A stretch of DNA of 55,357 nucleotides from an uncultured Barnesiella sp. (GCA_944320015.1 CALUFO010000016.1:1-55357); one strand, 5' to 3'. Shown: positions 34,335-43,152, counted from the first letter of the stretch. Made by a program: numbers and translations. Notes: generated by a model not told the origin, from the sequence alone.

Positions 34335-35651
34335 TTACGGGGCGTTTTGATGGACGAAAGTCTCTTTGATGAAAAATACACACAGTGCGCCTGCCCATAA
34401 CAAAAGCCCCGAAATCCCCAGCATCATAGGCTGGTCGCCGCCTATCCGGCGCAGTATAGAGCCGCCGGCGAGAGCTGCCACGATTTGGGGAATGCAGATA
34501 CTCCCGTTGAACAGACCCAGATACACACCCATGTTTTTCCCCGAGACAGAATTGGTGAGTATGGTGAACGGGATAGCCAGCATCGCGGCCCAAGCGCAAC
34601 CGATGAGGAAGTAGGGCACAAACATGAGGTATGCGTCGTGGATAAAGGGTATGGCCGCAAAACCTATCCCACCGATAAATAGGCTGAGACTGTATGCCTT
34701 TTTTCGGTTTTTTATCAAGGGGAGCAGTGGAGCCCAGCATATCGACCCCACGGCCTGTATGGCAAACAGCACTCCGGTCCAGTTGCCGGCGGCCTGATAG
34801 CCCGGCGAAGAGGGGTTGGGCGAGTGCCATACGTTGTCGGCGACCGCTCCCGTGGAGTAGGTCCACATGTACATAAAGGCAGCCCAGCAAAAGAATTGGA
34901 CGGCTCCGACGCTCCAAAACACTTTCGGGGCGTGGCGCAACAGCGACAGCAGGCCGGGCTTGTCGCGAAGCTCTTGTTTCGAGATACGATGGAAACTGCG
35001 GAACTCTTCGGGTGGCATTTCTTTTATGCGCAGCGCCGAGTAGAGGGTGCAGAGTATCAATATGGCCGCGCCTCCGTAGAACGAGTAGACCACCGAGTCG
35101 GGAATCGTTCCGGGTGAGGCCATGTTGCTGATACCGATGTAGGTGAATAAGATTGGAAACAGATACCCCGCCAAGCTGCCGGCGTTGGAGAGGAAGCTCT
35201 GTATCGAGTAGGCCAAGCCCTTTTGTCGCTCGTTCACCATGTCGCCCACCAGCATTTTGAAAGGCTGCATGGCCATATTGATAGAGGTGTCGAGCAGCAT
35301 GAGGGCGGCCACCCCGAACCACATGGCGTCGATGTACCCTTTGAATAGCGAGGCGTTGGGCAGCAGGCACATCACTGCGACTGCGACGGCCGACCCTGCG
35401 ATGAGGTAGGGTATGCGTCGTCCCAACCGGGTCCATGTGCGGTCGCTCGATGCGCCCACGATCGGTTGCACAATAATACCCGCCAGCGGCGGCAGTATCC
35501 AAAAATAGCTTAAATCGTGCGGGTCGGCGCCTAAGGTCGCGAATATCCGGCTGATATTTGCGCTTTGCAGGGCATAGGCTATCTGCACGCCAAAGAATCC
35601 GAAACTGAGGTCCCAGAGTTTGCGGAAACTTAAATCGGGTTTTGCTCTCAT
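34335..35651 (-). CDS. MFS sugar transporter (SLC45/GPH-like type)
   Basis: A 438-residue, 12-helix MFS transporter of the type related to sucrose/maltose:H+ symporters. The start LSFRKLWDLSFGFFGVQIAY, the first-loop motif GASSDRTWTRLGRRIPYL and the conserved acidic residue in FILLDTSINMAMQP-like helix 4 are typical, and GCAWAAMLAIPFTILTNSV and GVYLGLFNGSICIPQIV mark the C-terminal half. It probably imports an oligosaccharide, but the substrate is unknown. It lies downstream of the sulfatase on the same strand, 330 bases apart, and its ATG overlaps the stop of a possible small gene. Poly-C (8) lies just after it. Confidence 0.87.
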   Translation of the reverse strand: MRAKPDLSFRKLWDLSFGFFGVQIAYALQSANISRIFATLGADPHDLSYFWILPPLAGIIVQPIVGASSDRTWTRLGRRIPYLIAGSAVAVAVMCLLPNASLFKGYIDAMWFGVAALMLLDTSINMAMQPFKMLVGDMVNERQKGLAYSIQSFLSNAGSLAGYLFPILFTYIGISNMASPGTIPDSVVYSFYGGAAILILCTLYSALRIKEMPPEEFRSFHRISKQELRDKPGLLSLLRHAPKVFWSVGAVQFFCWAAFMYMWTYSTGAVADNVWHSPNPSSPGYQAAGNWTGVLFAIQAVGSICWAPLLPLIKNRKKAYSLSLFIGGIGFAAIPFIHDAYLMFVPYFLIGCAWAAMLAIPFTILTNSVSGKNMGVYLGLFNGSICIPQIVAALAGGSILRRIGGDQPMMLGISGLLLWAGALCVFFIKETFVHQNAP

Positions 35652-35839
35652 TTCATCGAAAGGAGAGGAGCATTTCGGTTGATTGGTAGTGCCGGCGATT
35701 CAGGATATTCGGGGAAAGTCATGCTATACAGCGGGGCGATTTCTTGCGGCCAAAGGCTTTCGTCCGGAGTCTCGGGAATCGGCGGCATATTATCAAAACG
35801 TTTATCCCGCATCAATCGTTCAAAAATTCCATGCCCCAC
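35648..35839 (-). CDS. Possible small gene overlapping the transporter start
   Basis: A 63-codon reading frame (MGHGIFERLMRDKRFDNMPP, then Pro-rich sequence) whose TGA overlaps the transporter ATG in an ATGA arrangement. I recognise no family, and there is no signal or membrane segment. The composition, with many Pro, Glu and Met, could be real or shadow. It lies in the 35652-35981 gap between sulfatase and transporter. Otherwise I see in that gap only short conflicting frames on both strands, perhaps a decayed gene. Confidence 0.3.
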   Translation of the reverse strand: MGHGIFERLMRDKRFDNMPPIPETPDESLWPQEIAPLYSMTFPEYPESPALPINRNAPLLSMK

Positions 35840-35981
35840 ATGCTGGCGTCACAGACACCCCGAGGTAAGGCTGAACTACTTGGCTGCGTCAGGGCAACAC
35901 TTTGGCGAGTATCAAATACAGCTCCACACATGAACGCGCATGGGTGGAGGTGGCGGACGGCTTGGAAATATCCGAAACGAT

Positions 35982-37547
35982 TTATTTTGAACCGTCGGGG
36001 TAGGGGCAAGCCTCGCCCGTAGCCTTGTAGGAGGGGCGTTGGGCCTCGGCCGATTTCAGATAGTTGGTCAATTCATGTGCCAGAACCTGTGTCACCTCGG
36101 GCTGTTCGGCCGACAGGTCATGTTGTTCTCCAATGTCCTGACGCACATTGTAGAGCCGTTTTTGCCGGTTCTCCCAGTGATAAATGAGATGGTAGTCGCC
36201 TTTTAAAATCGAGGAGTAGCTGCCGTAACCCTCCTCCTTGTTTTGACTTTCACCCCATAGGTTGGGGAAGTGCCACACAATCGCGCGCTCGTGTCGTGCC
36301 GAGGGGTTGCGCAACACGTCGGCGAAACTCACGCCGTCGACAGTCTGTACGGTCGAGTATTCCTCGATGCCCGCCATCTTGAGAATCGTGGGGAAGAAAT
36401 CCTCTATCATTACCCGCTGGTCACACTCGCTGCCTGCCACGGTCACTCCGGGCCAGTAGACCATCATCGGTTCACGCACACCGCCCATGAAGGCCGAGCC
36501 TTTGCCGCCTCGGGCCGGATAGTTCTGGTCGCGGTTGGCATGGCCTTGGCGCACATTGTTCAATCCCTGTCCGCCATTATCCGACATGAACAGTATAATC
36601 GTGTTAGCGGCTACTTTGGGCTGGCCTTCGAGAAAGTCGAGCAGGTCGCCCAAACTCTTGTCCATGCCTTCGACCAATGCCGCATAGCGGGCTTCGTTTT
36701 CGTTGAGAGGTGTGTTGAGTTGGGCATCGGGTCTGTTGCGGTAATAACCGCTGAAGCGGGCATCGTCGTCATAAGGCGAATGCACGGCATAGTGCGACAT
36801 ATAGAGATAGAAAGGCTGTTCCCGGCTTATCGGCTGCTTCATCGCTTCGATAGCCTCGAGCGTGAGAGCCTCGGTGAGGAATATATCCTGTCCGTAGTAT
36901 TTTTCCAGGCCCAGCACCTCGAAGGGCGAGCCCTGACCGAAATTGCGGGTCCCCAGATAGCTGCCCGGAGCCCCGTTGGCCCCTCCGCCGATATTCACGT
37001 CGAACCCCATGTTCGAGGGGTCGGCTCCCGATGTGCCTTTGGCCCCGAAATGCGCTTTGCCGCAATGTATCGTATAGTAGCCGTTCTGTTGCAAAATCGC
37101 AGGGAGCGACGTGATGCAGGTCGAGTTTTTCAAGTCGGCCGCCAGCATCGTGTGTGCGGGCTGTATGCCGTTATAATTCCATTCGGGCAGTTGTATTATC
37201 TCGCTTGCGGCATCGGTCTTTTGATCATAGTTCAGTGTCCAGTTGGTCACCCGGTGACGAGCGGCATTCATACCCGACATCAAGCTGCATCGTGTGGGCG
37301 AGGATATGGCGCAGGCATAAGCCTCGGTAAATTTTACACCCCGACTGGCCAGCCGTTCCATATTGGGAGTGCGATACCGGCTGTTCAAGGGCGACGGTTC
37401 GTTATAGAAAGGAACCGAAGTGTCTTGCCAACCCATATCGTCGACCAGAAACAGAATAATGTTAGGTTGTTGTTGCGCCTGTACGAGACTTGCCCCCGAG
37501 AGCGAGGTCAGCAGTAAGGCGTTTTCCAGGGAGAAAATCTTCTTCAT
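35982..37547 (-). CDS. Secreted sulfatase, serine-type formylglycine motif
   Basis: A 521-residue family S1 sulfatase. A signal peptide ends near residue 25 (ASLVQAQQQPN). The metal-binding start is NIILFLVDDMGWQD, and the active-site motif is S82-S-P-T-R86, so the residue oxidised to formylglycine is a serine, which needs an anaerobic sulfatase-maturating enzyme (anSME); none is encoded here. MSDNGGQGL and GGKGSAFMGGVREP are further sulfatase signatures. It removes sulfate from glycans or other esters in the periplasm; the substrate is unknown. It is divergent from the GH5 gene and upstream of the transporter, suggesting a joint role in a sulfated glycan. Confidence 0.92.
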   Translation of the reverse strand: MKKIFSLENALLLTSLSGASLVQAQQQPNIILFLVDDMGWQDTSVPFYNEPSPLNSRYRTPNMERLASRGVKFTEAYACAISSPTRCSLMSGMNAARHRVTNWTLNYDQKTDAASEIIQLPEWNYNGIQPAHTMLAADLKNSTCITSLPAILQQNGYYTIHCGKAHFGAKGTSGADPSNMGFDVNIGGGANGAPGSYLGTRNFGQGSPFEVLGLEKYYGQDIFLTEALTLEAIEAMKQPISREQPFYLYMSHYAVHSPYDDDARFSGYYRNRPDAQLNTPLNENEARYAALVEGMDKSLGDLLDFLEGQPKVAANTIILFMSDNGGQGLNNVRQGHANRDQNYPARGGKGSAFMGGVREPMMVYWPGVTVAGSECDQRVMIEDFFPTILKMAGIEEYSTVQTVDGVSFADVLRNPSARHERAIVWHFPNLWGESQNKEEGYGSYSSILKGDYHLIYHWENRQKRLYNVRQDIGEQHDLSAEQPEVTQVLAHELTNYLKSAEAQRPSYKATGEACPYPDGSK

Positions 37548-37810
37548 GCTATACTTGGGTTAATGTCGTTTCATGCACCTTGCCGAAACCGGTTACAATG
37601 ATAGCAAAAGAAGCGAGTAAAAACAAACGAAATCTCGATTTTTCGGATTTTATTAGCTCCAATGGCCCCTTTTTACTCTCGCTCTTCCCGGGGCAGAGGT
37701 GGTACATCGGGGGATTGTCTTTTGGGAAAAGTGTCAGTATAAGATAAAAAAAGTGTAGAATACTGTTTCTTTACCGTCTTTCTTTGCAAAAATTAAAAGG
37801 ACGATAGACC

Positions 37811-39568
37811 ATGAGAAAATTACTTACCTTATTATCCTTATTCTTTGTAGTGGCCGTAAGCGCCAACAATACCTTAGTCGTGAACGATTTCGAGGCCGGA
37901 GCCAATGGCGCGGCAAATGCGTGGGGCGGTTCGTGCGAATGGATCGACAATCCGCTGAACGACGCGAGCAACTCCTCGTCGAAAGTCTTGAAAGTGACCA
38001 GTACCGAAACGGCCGCCACGGAGCTCCCCTTCTCCTTGCCCGAGGACAAAACACTCTTGGATTATATAGGCGTGCGCCTGCAACTGGCCATTATCGACGC
38101 TTGCGGCGAGAATATTCATTGGGTAGGTTGCGATTTGGGTGTGCAGAACAATAACAATCTGAGCAACAAGTGTTGGCCGGCCACCTCGTCTTGGCAGACC
38201 GGTGAGTTGAATACATGGATGACACTCGATTTTTTCTTCGACGAATCCACCTTGTCGGCATGGCTCGCCACTGAACAATCCGACGATATGAGCCTCTTGG
38301 TGAAAGTGGGCCGTCAGAAATTCATCTATGTGATAGATAATATAGAACTGCTCGAAAAGACCCAGTATGTGGGCGACGATACACAAGCTTATTTCGGGGT
38401 GAACTTGTCGGGAGCCGAGTTTGGCGGTGTCTATCCCGGTGAAGACGGCACGCACTATGGCTATCCCACTTATAAAGACCTCGATTATTTCAAGGCGAAA
38501 GGATTGAATTTGATTCGTTTCCCCTTCCGTTGGGAGCGCATTCAACGCACCATGAACGGCGAGCTCGACGCTGCGGAGCTGGCCAAGATGAAAAAGTTTG
38601 TACAAGCTGCCGAGGACAGGGGCATGCCCATTATCCTCGACTTGCACAACTTCGCCCGCTATTCGTTCGACGGGGGCACGACCTATGCGTTGATAGGGGA
38701 GTCGTCGGCTCTCACGGCCGAGCATCTCGCCGATGTGTGGCGTAGACTGGCCCGGGAGTTCAAGGACTATACCAATATATGGGGATACGACATCATGAAC
38801 GAACCCTATTCGATGCTACCTTCGGCACCGTGGTTCGACATCGCTCAGGTAGTGATCGACGCGATTCGCGAGGTCGATACCGAAACACCCATTCTCGTGT
38901 GCGGCGACAATTTCAGTTCTGCTCGTTTCTGGGTAGAGTATAGCGACAACCTTCGCAACTTGATCGACCCCTCCGACAAACTCATTTTCCAAGCCCACCT
39001 CTATTTCGACAAAGACTATTCGGGTCAGTATTTGGGTACCTACGATTCCGACGGTGTTACACCCGATACCGGCGTGGAGCGTGCCAGATATTTCGTGGAG
39101 TGGCTCCACCGCTACAACAAGCGTGGATTGCTGGGCGAGTATGGTGTCCCCGACAACGATTCCCGTTGGTTGGTTACGCTCGAGAACATGCTGATTTATT
39201 TGAAAGAAAACGGAGTGTCGGGCACCTACTGGTCGGCGGGTCCTCGCTGGGGCAGCTATACCCTGTCGGTTCAACCCACCGATAACTACACGGTCGACCG
39301 GCCGCAAATGTCGGTACTCGAGAAATATACCACCGGCTCCTCGTCGGGTATCGTGGAAGATGTGCTGAACAACTTGGATAATGATCTGCGGGTTTCCTGC
39401 ATAGGCCACGAGGTGGTCGTGCGAAGCAATACCTCGCGCGAGGTGAGTGTGTGGAACCTTGCGGGAGCGTTGGTTCAAAAAGTGTCAGTAACGCCCGACT
39501 TGCCAGCATATTTTACACTGGAAAAAGGTTTCTACCTTGTCGACAAGGTCAAGATTGTAGTTAAATAA
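37811..39568 (+). CDS. Secreted GH5-family glycosidase with N-terminal beta-sandwich-like module
   Basis: A 585-residue secreted enzyme. A signal peptide (~19 residues) is followed by a ~170-residue module with NDFEAGANGAANAWGG and the LPEDKTLLDY block, then the GH5 barrel starting FGVNLSGAEFGG. The acid/base Glu331 lies in DIMNEPYS and the nucleophile Glu443 in GLLGEYGVP; LILDLHNFARY and FQAHLYFD are further barrel motifs. It probably hydrolyses a beta-glucan or related glycan. The last ~70 residues resemble a short type IX-like sorting tail (ending GFYLVDKVKIVVK). The N-terminal module recurs twice in the next gene. The 263-base upstream gap shows no clear promoter. Confidence 0.88.
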   Translation: MRKLLTLLSLFFVVAVSANNTLVVNDFEAGANGAANAWGGSCEWIDNPLNDASNSSSKVLKVTSTETAATELPFSLPEDKTLLDYIGVRLQLAIIDACGENIHWVGCDLGVQNNNNLSNKCWPATSSWQTGELNTWMTLDFFFDESTLSAWLATEQSDDMSLLVKVGRQKFIYVIDNIELLEKTQYVGDDTQAYFGVNLSGAEFGGVYPGEDGTHYGYPTYKDLDYFKAKGLNLIRFPFRWERIQRTMNGELDAAELAKMKKFVQAAEDRGMPIILDLHNFARYSFDGGTTYALIGESSALTAEHLADVWRRLAREFKDYTNIWGYDIMNEPYSMLPSAPWFDIAQVVIDAIREVDTETPILVCGDNFSSARFWVEYSDNLRNLIDPSDKLIFQAHLYFDKDYSGQYLGTYDSDGVTPDTGVERARYFVEWLHRYNKRGLLGEYGVPDNDSRWLVTLENMLIYLKENGVSGTYWSAGPRWGSYTLSVQPTDNYTVDRPQMSVLEKYTTGSSSGIVEDVLNNLDNDLRVSCIGHEVVVRSNTSREVSVWNLAGALVQKVSVTPDLPAYFTLEKGFYLVDKVKIVVK

Positions 39569-39604
39569 CAGCTTATTGGGGCGTATTGTTTGTAAAATGT
39601 TAAA

Positions 39605-39663
39605 AATGATAAGATAGTGTCGGTCTTAGATAAAATAGTACTGATATTTTAGGCCTTATCATT
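39605..39663 (+). repeat. Inverted repeat after the GH5 gene
   Basis: AATGATAAG (39605-39613) and CTTATCATT (39655-39663) are perfect complements 41 bases apart, in the 178-base gap between the GH5 gene and the tandem-module gene. A further related site GATCTTATC follows. It may be a terminator-like fold or a regulator site for the downstream gene. Confidence 0.4.
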
Positions 39664-39746
39664 CGGCCGAATCGGATCTTATCTGTAATTTTACACTTGA
39701 AGTAAAAACGAAATACGATTGACACAATATTGTTTAACTTTAATAG

Positions 39747-41036
39747 ATGAGTAACATGAAAAAAACATTATCTCTTTTGTGTACTGCTTGTTTGGCAGTA
39801 GGTGTACAAGCCCAGACTCTTATGTTGAACGATTTCGAGTCGGGCGCTAACGGTGCGAAACTCGAGTGGGGCGGTACGGCCGAGGTAGTAGCCAATCCGT
39901 GTCCTACCGACGATAACTCTTCGGCCAAGGTATTTAAGGTAGAGAGTACCGAATTTGCCAATGTATCAACTCCGCTGAACTTGCCCGAGGGTAAAACGCT
40001 CGCCGATTATACGGGTGCTCGCTTGCAATGGGCTGTTCTCGAACCCTCTGCTCTTCAATGGGTAGGTGTAGAACTGGGATTTGTCGATACCGATACGCAA
40101 GATAAGATGTTCCAAGTGGCTACGGCTTCGGTAGGTGTTGGCGCATACGACACATGGATGAAAACCGATTTTACTTTCAATACCGATTCGGTGGCTAAAT
40201 GGATGGAGGCCGGACACGCCAATTCGGCACTGCTGATCAAAGTAGCTTACGGCCAATATACTTATGTACTCGACAACATTCAGTTGATTGAGAAAGAGCA
40301 GTTGGACGACCCCAATACTATCTTCACGTTCGAGACTATGGATTTGGGAGTTACCCCGCGTTGCGAGACCCCGTTTGGCGGTGGCGCATCTTGCGAGGTG
40401 GCCGAGAATCCCCACACAGATGGAATCAATACCTCGGCCAAGGTTTTGAAAGTTCACGGGAGCAGTTTCTCGCCGGTTACCTTCACCGAAGCTCTTCCTG
40501 CGGGCAAAACATGGAAAGACTATTCGGGTATTAAATTCCAACTTTGCATCGAGGGCGAAGGGTTTAGTTGGACTCCCATTGAAATGGGTGTTCGCACCGA
40601 TAATGGGACTCACATTAAGATAGGATATGGTGTTGATGAAGGAGGTGCCGAGGGCGCTGCATTCGGCGAATATACTCCGGACGAATGGTTCGAAGTGGAG
40701 TTGAAGATCGACGAATCGTTGATTACCGCCGAGGCCGAATCTGTAAGAACGCTCTTCCTCCGCTTGATGAAAGAAAATATCGATTACTACTATGACAATT
40801 TGACGTTGATTCCTGCTTCTACGAGCGGTGTTATCAGCGAGGTGGCCAACAACGATATGAAAGTATATGGCGCCAATGGCTGCATCAACGTAGATTTGCA
40901 AAAAGATATGAATGTAACGGTATATAGCATCGACGGCCGCATTGTCGCTTCGCAACTGTTGTCGAGCGGACATCATGCTATCGACCTCCCGAAAGGCATC
41001 TATATCGTAAATCGCACCAAAGTGGTTGTGTTTTAA
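39747..41036 (+). CDS. Secreted non-catalytic protein with two tandem GH5-associated modules
   Basis: A 429-residue secreted protein with no enzyme domain that I can see. A signal peptide (KKTLSLLCTACLAVGVQAQ) precedes two related modules, ~residues 22-187 (NDFESGANGAKLEWGG, LPEGKTLADYTG) and ~190-350 (FETMDLGVTPRCETPFGGG, LPAGKTWKDYSG). Both resemble the N-terminal module of the preceding GH5 enzyme in the NP...SSAKVLKV and LPxGKTxxDYxG blocks. A ~70-residue tail like the one on the GH5 enzyme ends in GIYIVNRTKVVVF. I infer a glycan-binding companion protein, perhaps surface-exposed; no binding data exist. A Met at codon 4 is an alternative start. A terminator follows. Confidence 0.75.
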   Translation: MSNMKKTLSLLCTACLAVGVQAQTLMLNDFESGANGAKLEWGGTAEVVANPCPTDDNSSAKVFKVESTEFANVSTPLNLPEGKTLADYTGARLQWAVLEPSALQWVGVELGFVDTDTQDKMFQVATASVGVGAYDTWMKTDFTFNTDSVAKWMEAGHANSALLIKVAYGQYTYVLDNIQLIEKEQLDDPNTIFTFETMDLGVTPRCETPFGGGASCEVAENPHTDGINTSAKVLKVHGSSFSPVTFTEALPAGKTWKDYSGIKFQLCIEGEGFSWTPIEMGVRTDNGTHIKIGYGVDEGGAEGAAFGEYTPDEWFEVELKIDESLITAEAESVRTLFLRLMKENIDYYYDNLTLIPASTSGVISEVANNDMKVYGANGCINVDLQKDMNVTVYSIDGRIVASQLLSSGHHAIDLPKGIYIVNRTKVVVF

Positions 41037-41062
41037 TAGGTGAAATAGATAGTGTGTTTATG

Positions 41063-41098
41063 AGTCGGGACGGCATATCGCTGTCCCGACTTGTTTTT
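41063..41098 (+). terminator. Terminator after the tandem-module gene
   Basis: AGTCGGGAC pairs with GTCCCGACT around an 11-base loop, followed by TTGTTTTT. Confidence 0.85.
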
Positions 41099-41130
41099 AA
41101 ACTCCTTTCCCGCTGTGTTTCCTGAAAAGT

Positions 41131-41372
41131 AAGGGATACCTTTAAACTCCTCCTCCTTTTAAGTTTCCACTCTGTGTGCGATTGGGGCTACATTTAAACT
41201 CTTCCTCTGTGTTCCCCGAGAGGGGAATATAGGGGGAGTGCGTAGGGCGGAGGGGTTTTAAACTCCTCTCCTGAGTTTTCAGCAAACGGTAAGGCGGTAC
41301 ATTTAAACTCCTCCTCTGTGTTTTCTGCAAGAAAATATAGGGGAGGTGCCCGTTAGGGCGGAGGGGTTTAAA
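41131..41372. repeat. Tandem array of palindromic TTTAAACTCCTCC units
   Basis: Four tandem starts of the element lie at about 41141, 41193, 41257 and 41302. The two full units (41193-41255 and 41302-41365) are 63-64 bases: a TTTAAACTCCTCC-like left arm, CTGTGT, a small hairpin, ATATAGGGG, and a GGCGGAGGGG right arm that pairs with the left arm and shares TTTAAA with the next unit. The inner hairpin is TTCCCC-GAGA-GGGGAA in one and TTTTC-TGCAA-GAAAA in the other, so the stems covary. No protein is encoded. Confidence 0.7.
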
Positions 41373-41404
41373 ATATTCTCACATAGGCCTCTAAATTCTA
41401 TGGG

Positions 41405-41520
41405 TTTCAACTCCTTTCCTCGGGACTACCGTCCCTCGGTGTCTCCCCTATATGGCTGGCGCAACACAGGGGAGAAGTTTAAATGCTTCAACTTCCCTCT
41501 GTATTCCCCATGAGGAGTTT
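41405..41520. repeat. Diverged inverted copy of the palindromic repeat
   Basis: On the minus strand the stretch from about 41483 reads TTTAAACTTCTCCCCTGTGT and later ATATAGGGGAGAC, matching the array units in order. It is diverged and the inner hairpin is weak. The remaining 100 bases to the MarR gene hold only its promoter. Confidence 0.5.
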
Positions 41521-41577
41521 TCGATAGCTGCTGGCTTCTCTTTTTTTTGTGGGTGGATAAGTAAAAACAGCGTTTGA

Positions 41578-41609
41578 TTTGTTTTTGTGGTGGAGTTGTA
41601 TTATTTTTG
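41578..41609 (+). promoter_or_regulatory. Promoter for the MarR-family gene
   Basis: TTTG at 41578-41581 and TATTTTTG at 41602-41609 match the -33 and -7 elements with a 20-base spacing. The start codon is 25 bases further. Confidence 0.65.
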
Positions 41610-41634
41610 TAGTTGTTCAAACAATTATTGACAT

Positions 41635-42090
41635 ATGAACTTTTCGGAATTGGATATTGAAATGGTATTTGCGCTGATGAACGGAAAGTTATCGGCGGCA
41701 ATCAATAGGAAGTTGTATCGGAGTTTCAGGAAGATGTCTATCGATATAACTCCCGAGCAATGGACGGTTTTGTTTTATTTGTGGTCTCGCGACGGGGTGA
41801 CGCAGCAAGAGTTGTGCAATGTGACTTTCAAAGACAAGCCGAGTATGACCCGGCTTATCGATAATTTGGAAAAACAGCAGTTGGTCGTTCGTTCGCCCGG
41901 GGTGAGAGACCGGCGCATCAATTTGATTCATCTTACCGAGAAAGGGCGTGAGTTGGAAGCGACGACCAATCCTTTGGTGACCTCGGTCATGCGTATGGCA
42001 TTGGAGGGATTCTCGGATAGCGAGATCGAGATGGCCGGCACGATGTTGGCGAAGGTATTCGCCAATTTGAAAAATTCGCTGGACGATTGA
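41635..42090 (+). CDS. MarR-family transcriptional regulator
   Basis: A 151-residue winged-helix regulator. The helix-turn-helix core is TPEQWTVLFYLWSRDGVTQQ followed by the recognition helix KDKPSMTRLIDNLEKQQLV; the wing is RSPGVRDRRINLIHLTEKG. MarR proteins are dimeric repressors released by small phenolic or oxidant ligands; the ligand is unknown. It lies 22 bases before an exported alpha/beta hydrolase, so that gene may be its target or co-transcribed partner. Confidence 0.88.
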   Translation: MNFSELDIEMVFALMNGKLSAAINRKLYRSFRKMSIDITPEQWTVLFYLWSRDGVTQQELCNVTFKDKPSMTRLIDNLEKQQLVVRSPGVRDRRINLIHLTEKGRELEATTNPLVTSVMRMALEGFSDSEIEMAGTMLAKVFANLKNSLDD

Positions 42091-42112
42091 TTACTCATTT
42101 ATAAATAGCTAT

Positions 42113-43135
42113 ATGAACAGTTACATGAAACGAGTCGTTCTTGTCGCTCTGTGTGGGGTGGCAGGTATGTGTTTTACTTTTGCCCAATATCGTCCCGACC
42201 GCTTGGGCGAAGGCTTTGAGGCGAGGCAGTTGGCCATGCCCGACGATTATAGCGGTCGGGTGGTGACAACGCTTGTGAGATGCGAGTCGCGGTGCGATAC
42301 CCACAAGGCTATCCTTTATGTTCACGGATATAACGACTATTTCTTTCAAAAGGATATGGCGCAGACTTTCGCCGATTCGTGTTTCAACTTCTATGCGGTC
42401 GATTTGCGCAAATACGGCCGCTCGTTGCTGGCCGGGCAAACGCCTTTCGAGGTGCGCGATTTGCAGGAATATTTTGCCGACATAGATACCGCCCTGTCTG
42501 TCATGCGGGAGGAGGGGAATACCGAGATTGTGCTGATGGCTCATTCTACGGGAGGATTGATCACATCGCTTTATTGCGAGGCGCATCGCGACGATTTGCC
42601 GGTACAGGGCCTCATCTTGAACAGCCCGTTTCTCGACATGAATATGAATGGTTTTTACGAGAAGGTGCTTGTCCCTGTCGTGTCGGCATGGGGGCGATGG
42701 TTCAAACACACGAAAATAAGCCAAGGCAACTCCACGGCTTACGCCGAGAGTCTCTTGAAAGATTGTCATGGAGAATGGGAGTACGACACCGACCTGAAAT
42801 TCAAAGTCTCGCCGCCTGTGTCGGCGGCATGGCTGAGGGCGATACACCGAGGGCATAAACAGGTTCATAAGGGGCTGCATATTCCTTGCCCCATATTGCT
42901 CATGTATTCGAGCCAATCGGTGCAGGGCGACGAATGGACACCCGCACATCAGTCGGGCGACGCGGTTCTCGATGTAAAGGACATAGCCCGTTATGGGCGG
43001 GAACTGGGTCCGCATGTGACCGAGTTTGAGGTTCCCGAGGGGTTGCACGATCTCGTGCTGTCGAAGCCCTCGTCACGGGCGGCGGTTTATGCCGAGATGT
43101 TCCGCTGGTTGCGGCTCAATGGTATGACTCGCTGA
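42113..43135 (+). CDS. Exported alpha/beta hydrolase (serine aminopeptidase S33/lysophospholipase type)
   Basis: A 340-residue alpha/beta hydrolase with an N-terminal signal sequence (VVLVALCGVAGMCFTFAQ). The nucleophile Ser is in LMAHSTGGLITSL, the Asp likely in SGDAVLDVKDIAR and the His in EGLHDLVLS; ILYVHGYNDYFF forms the oxyanion strand. The fold resembles monoacylglycerol lipase/lysophospholipase proteins; the substrate is not clear. The second Met (42125) is an equally good start. It lies 22 bases after the MarR gene and converges on a lipoprotein gene. Confidence 0.85.
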   Translation: MNSYMKRVVLVALCGVAGMCFTFAQYRPDRLGEGFEARQLAMPDDYSGRVVTTLVRCESRCDTHKAILYVHGYNDYFFQKDMAQTFADSCFNFYAVDLRKYGRSLLAGQTPFEVRDLQEYFADIDTALSVMREEGNTEIVLMAHSTGGLITSLYCEAHRDDLPVQGLILNSPFLDMNMNGFYEKVLVPVVSAWGRWFKHTKISQGNSTAYAESLLKDCHGEWEYDTDLKFKVSPPVSAAWLRAIHRGHKQVHKGLHIPCPILLMYSSQSVQGDEWTPAHQSGDAVLDVKDIARYGRELGPHVTEFEVPEGLHDLVLSKPSSRAAVYAEMFRWLRLNGMTR

Positions 43136-43152
43136 CGCCTGTCCCGCACGTC

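Noticed and set aside
34327-35502. 391-codon minus-strand frame in another frame of the transporter gene
   Set aside because: Arg/His-rich shadow; the alternative frame encodes a full MFS protein.
36270-37517. 415-codon plus-strand frame opposite the sulfatase
   Set aside because: Antisense shadow; the sulfatase strand carries the signal peptide and active-site motif.
41131-41520. CRISPR array
   Set aside because: Repeat units are palindromic, diverged and contiguous without uniform unique spacers; no intact cas genes are present in the window.
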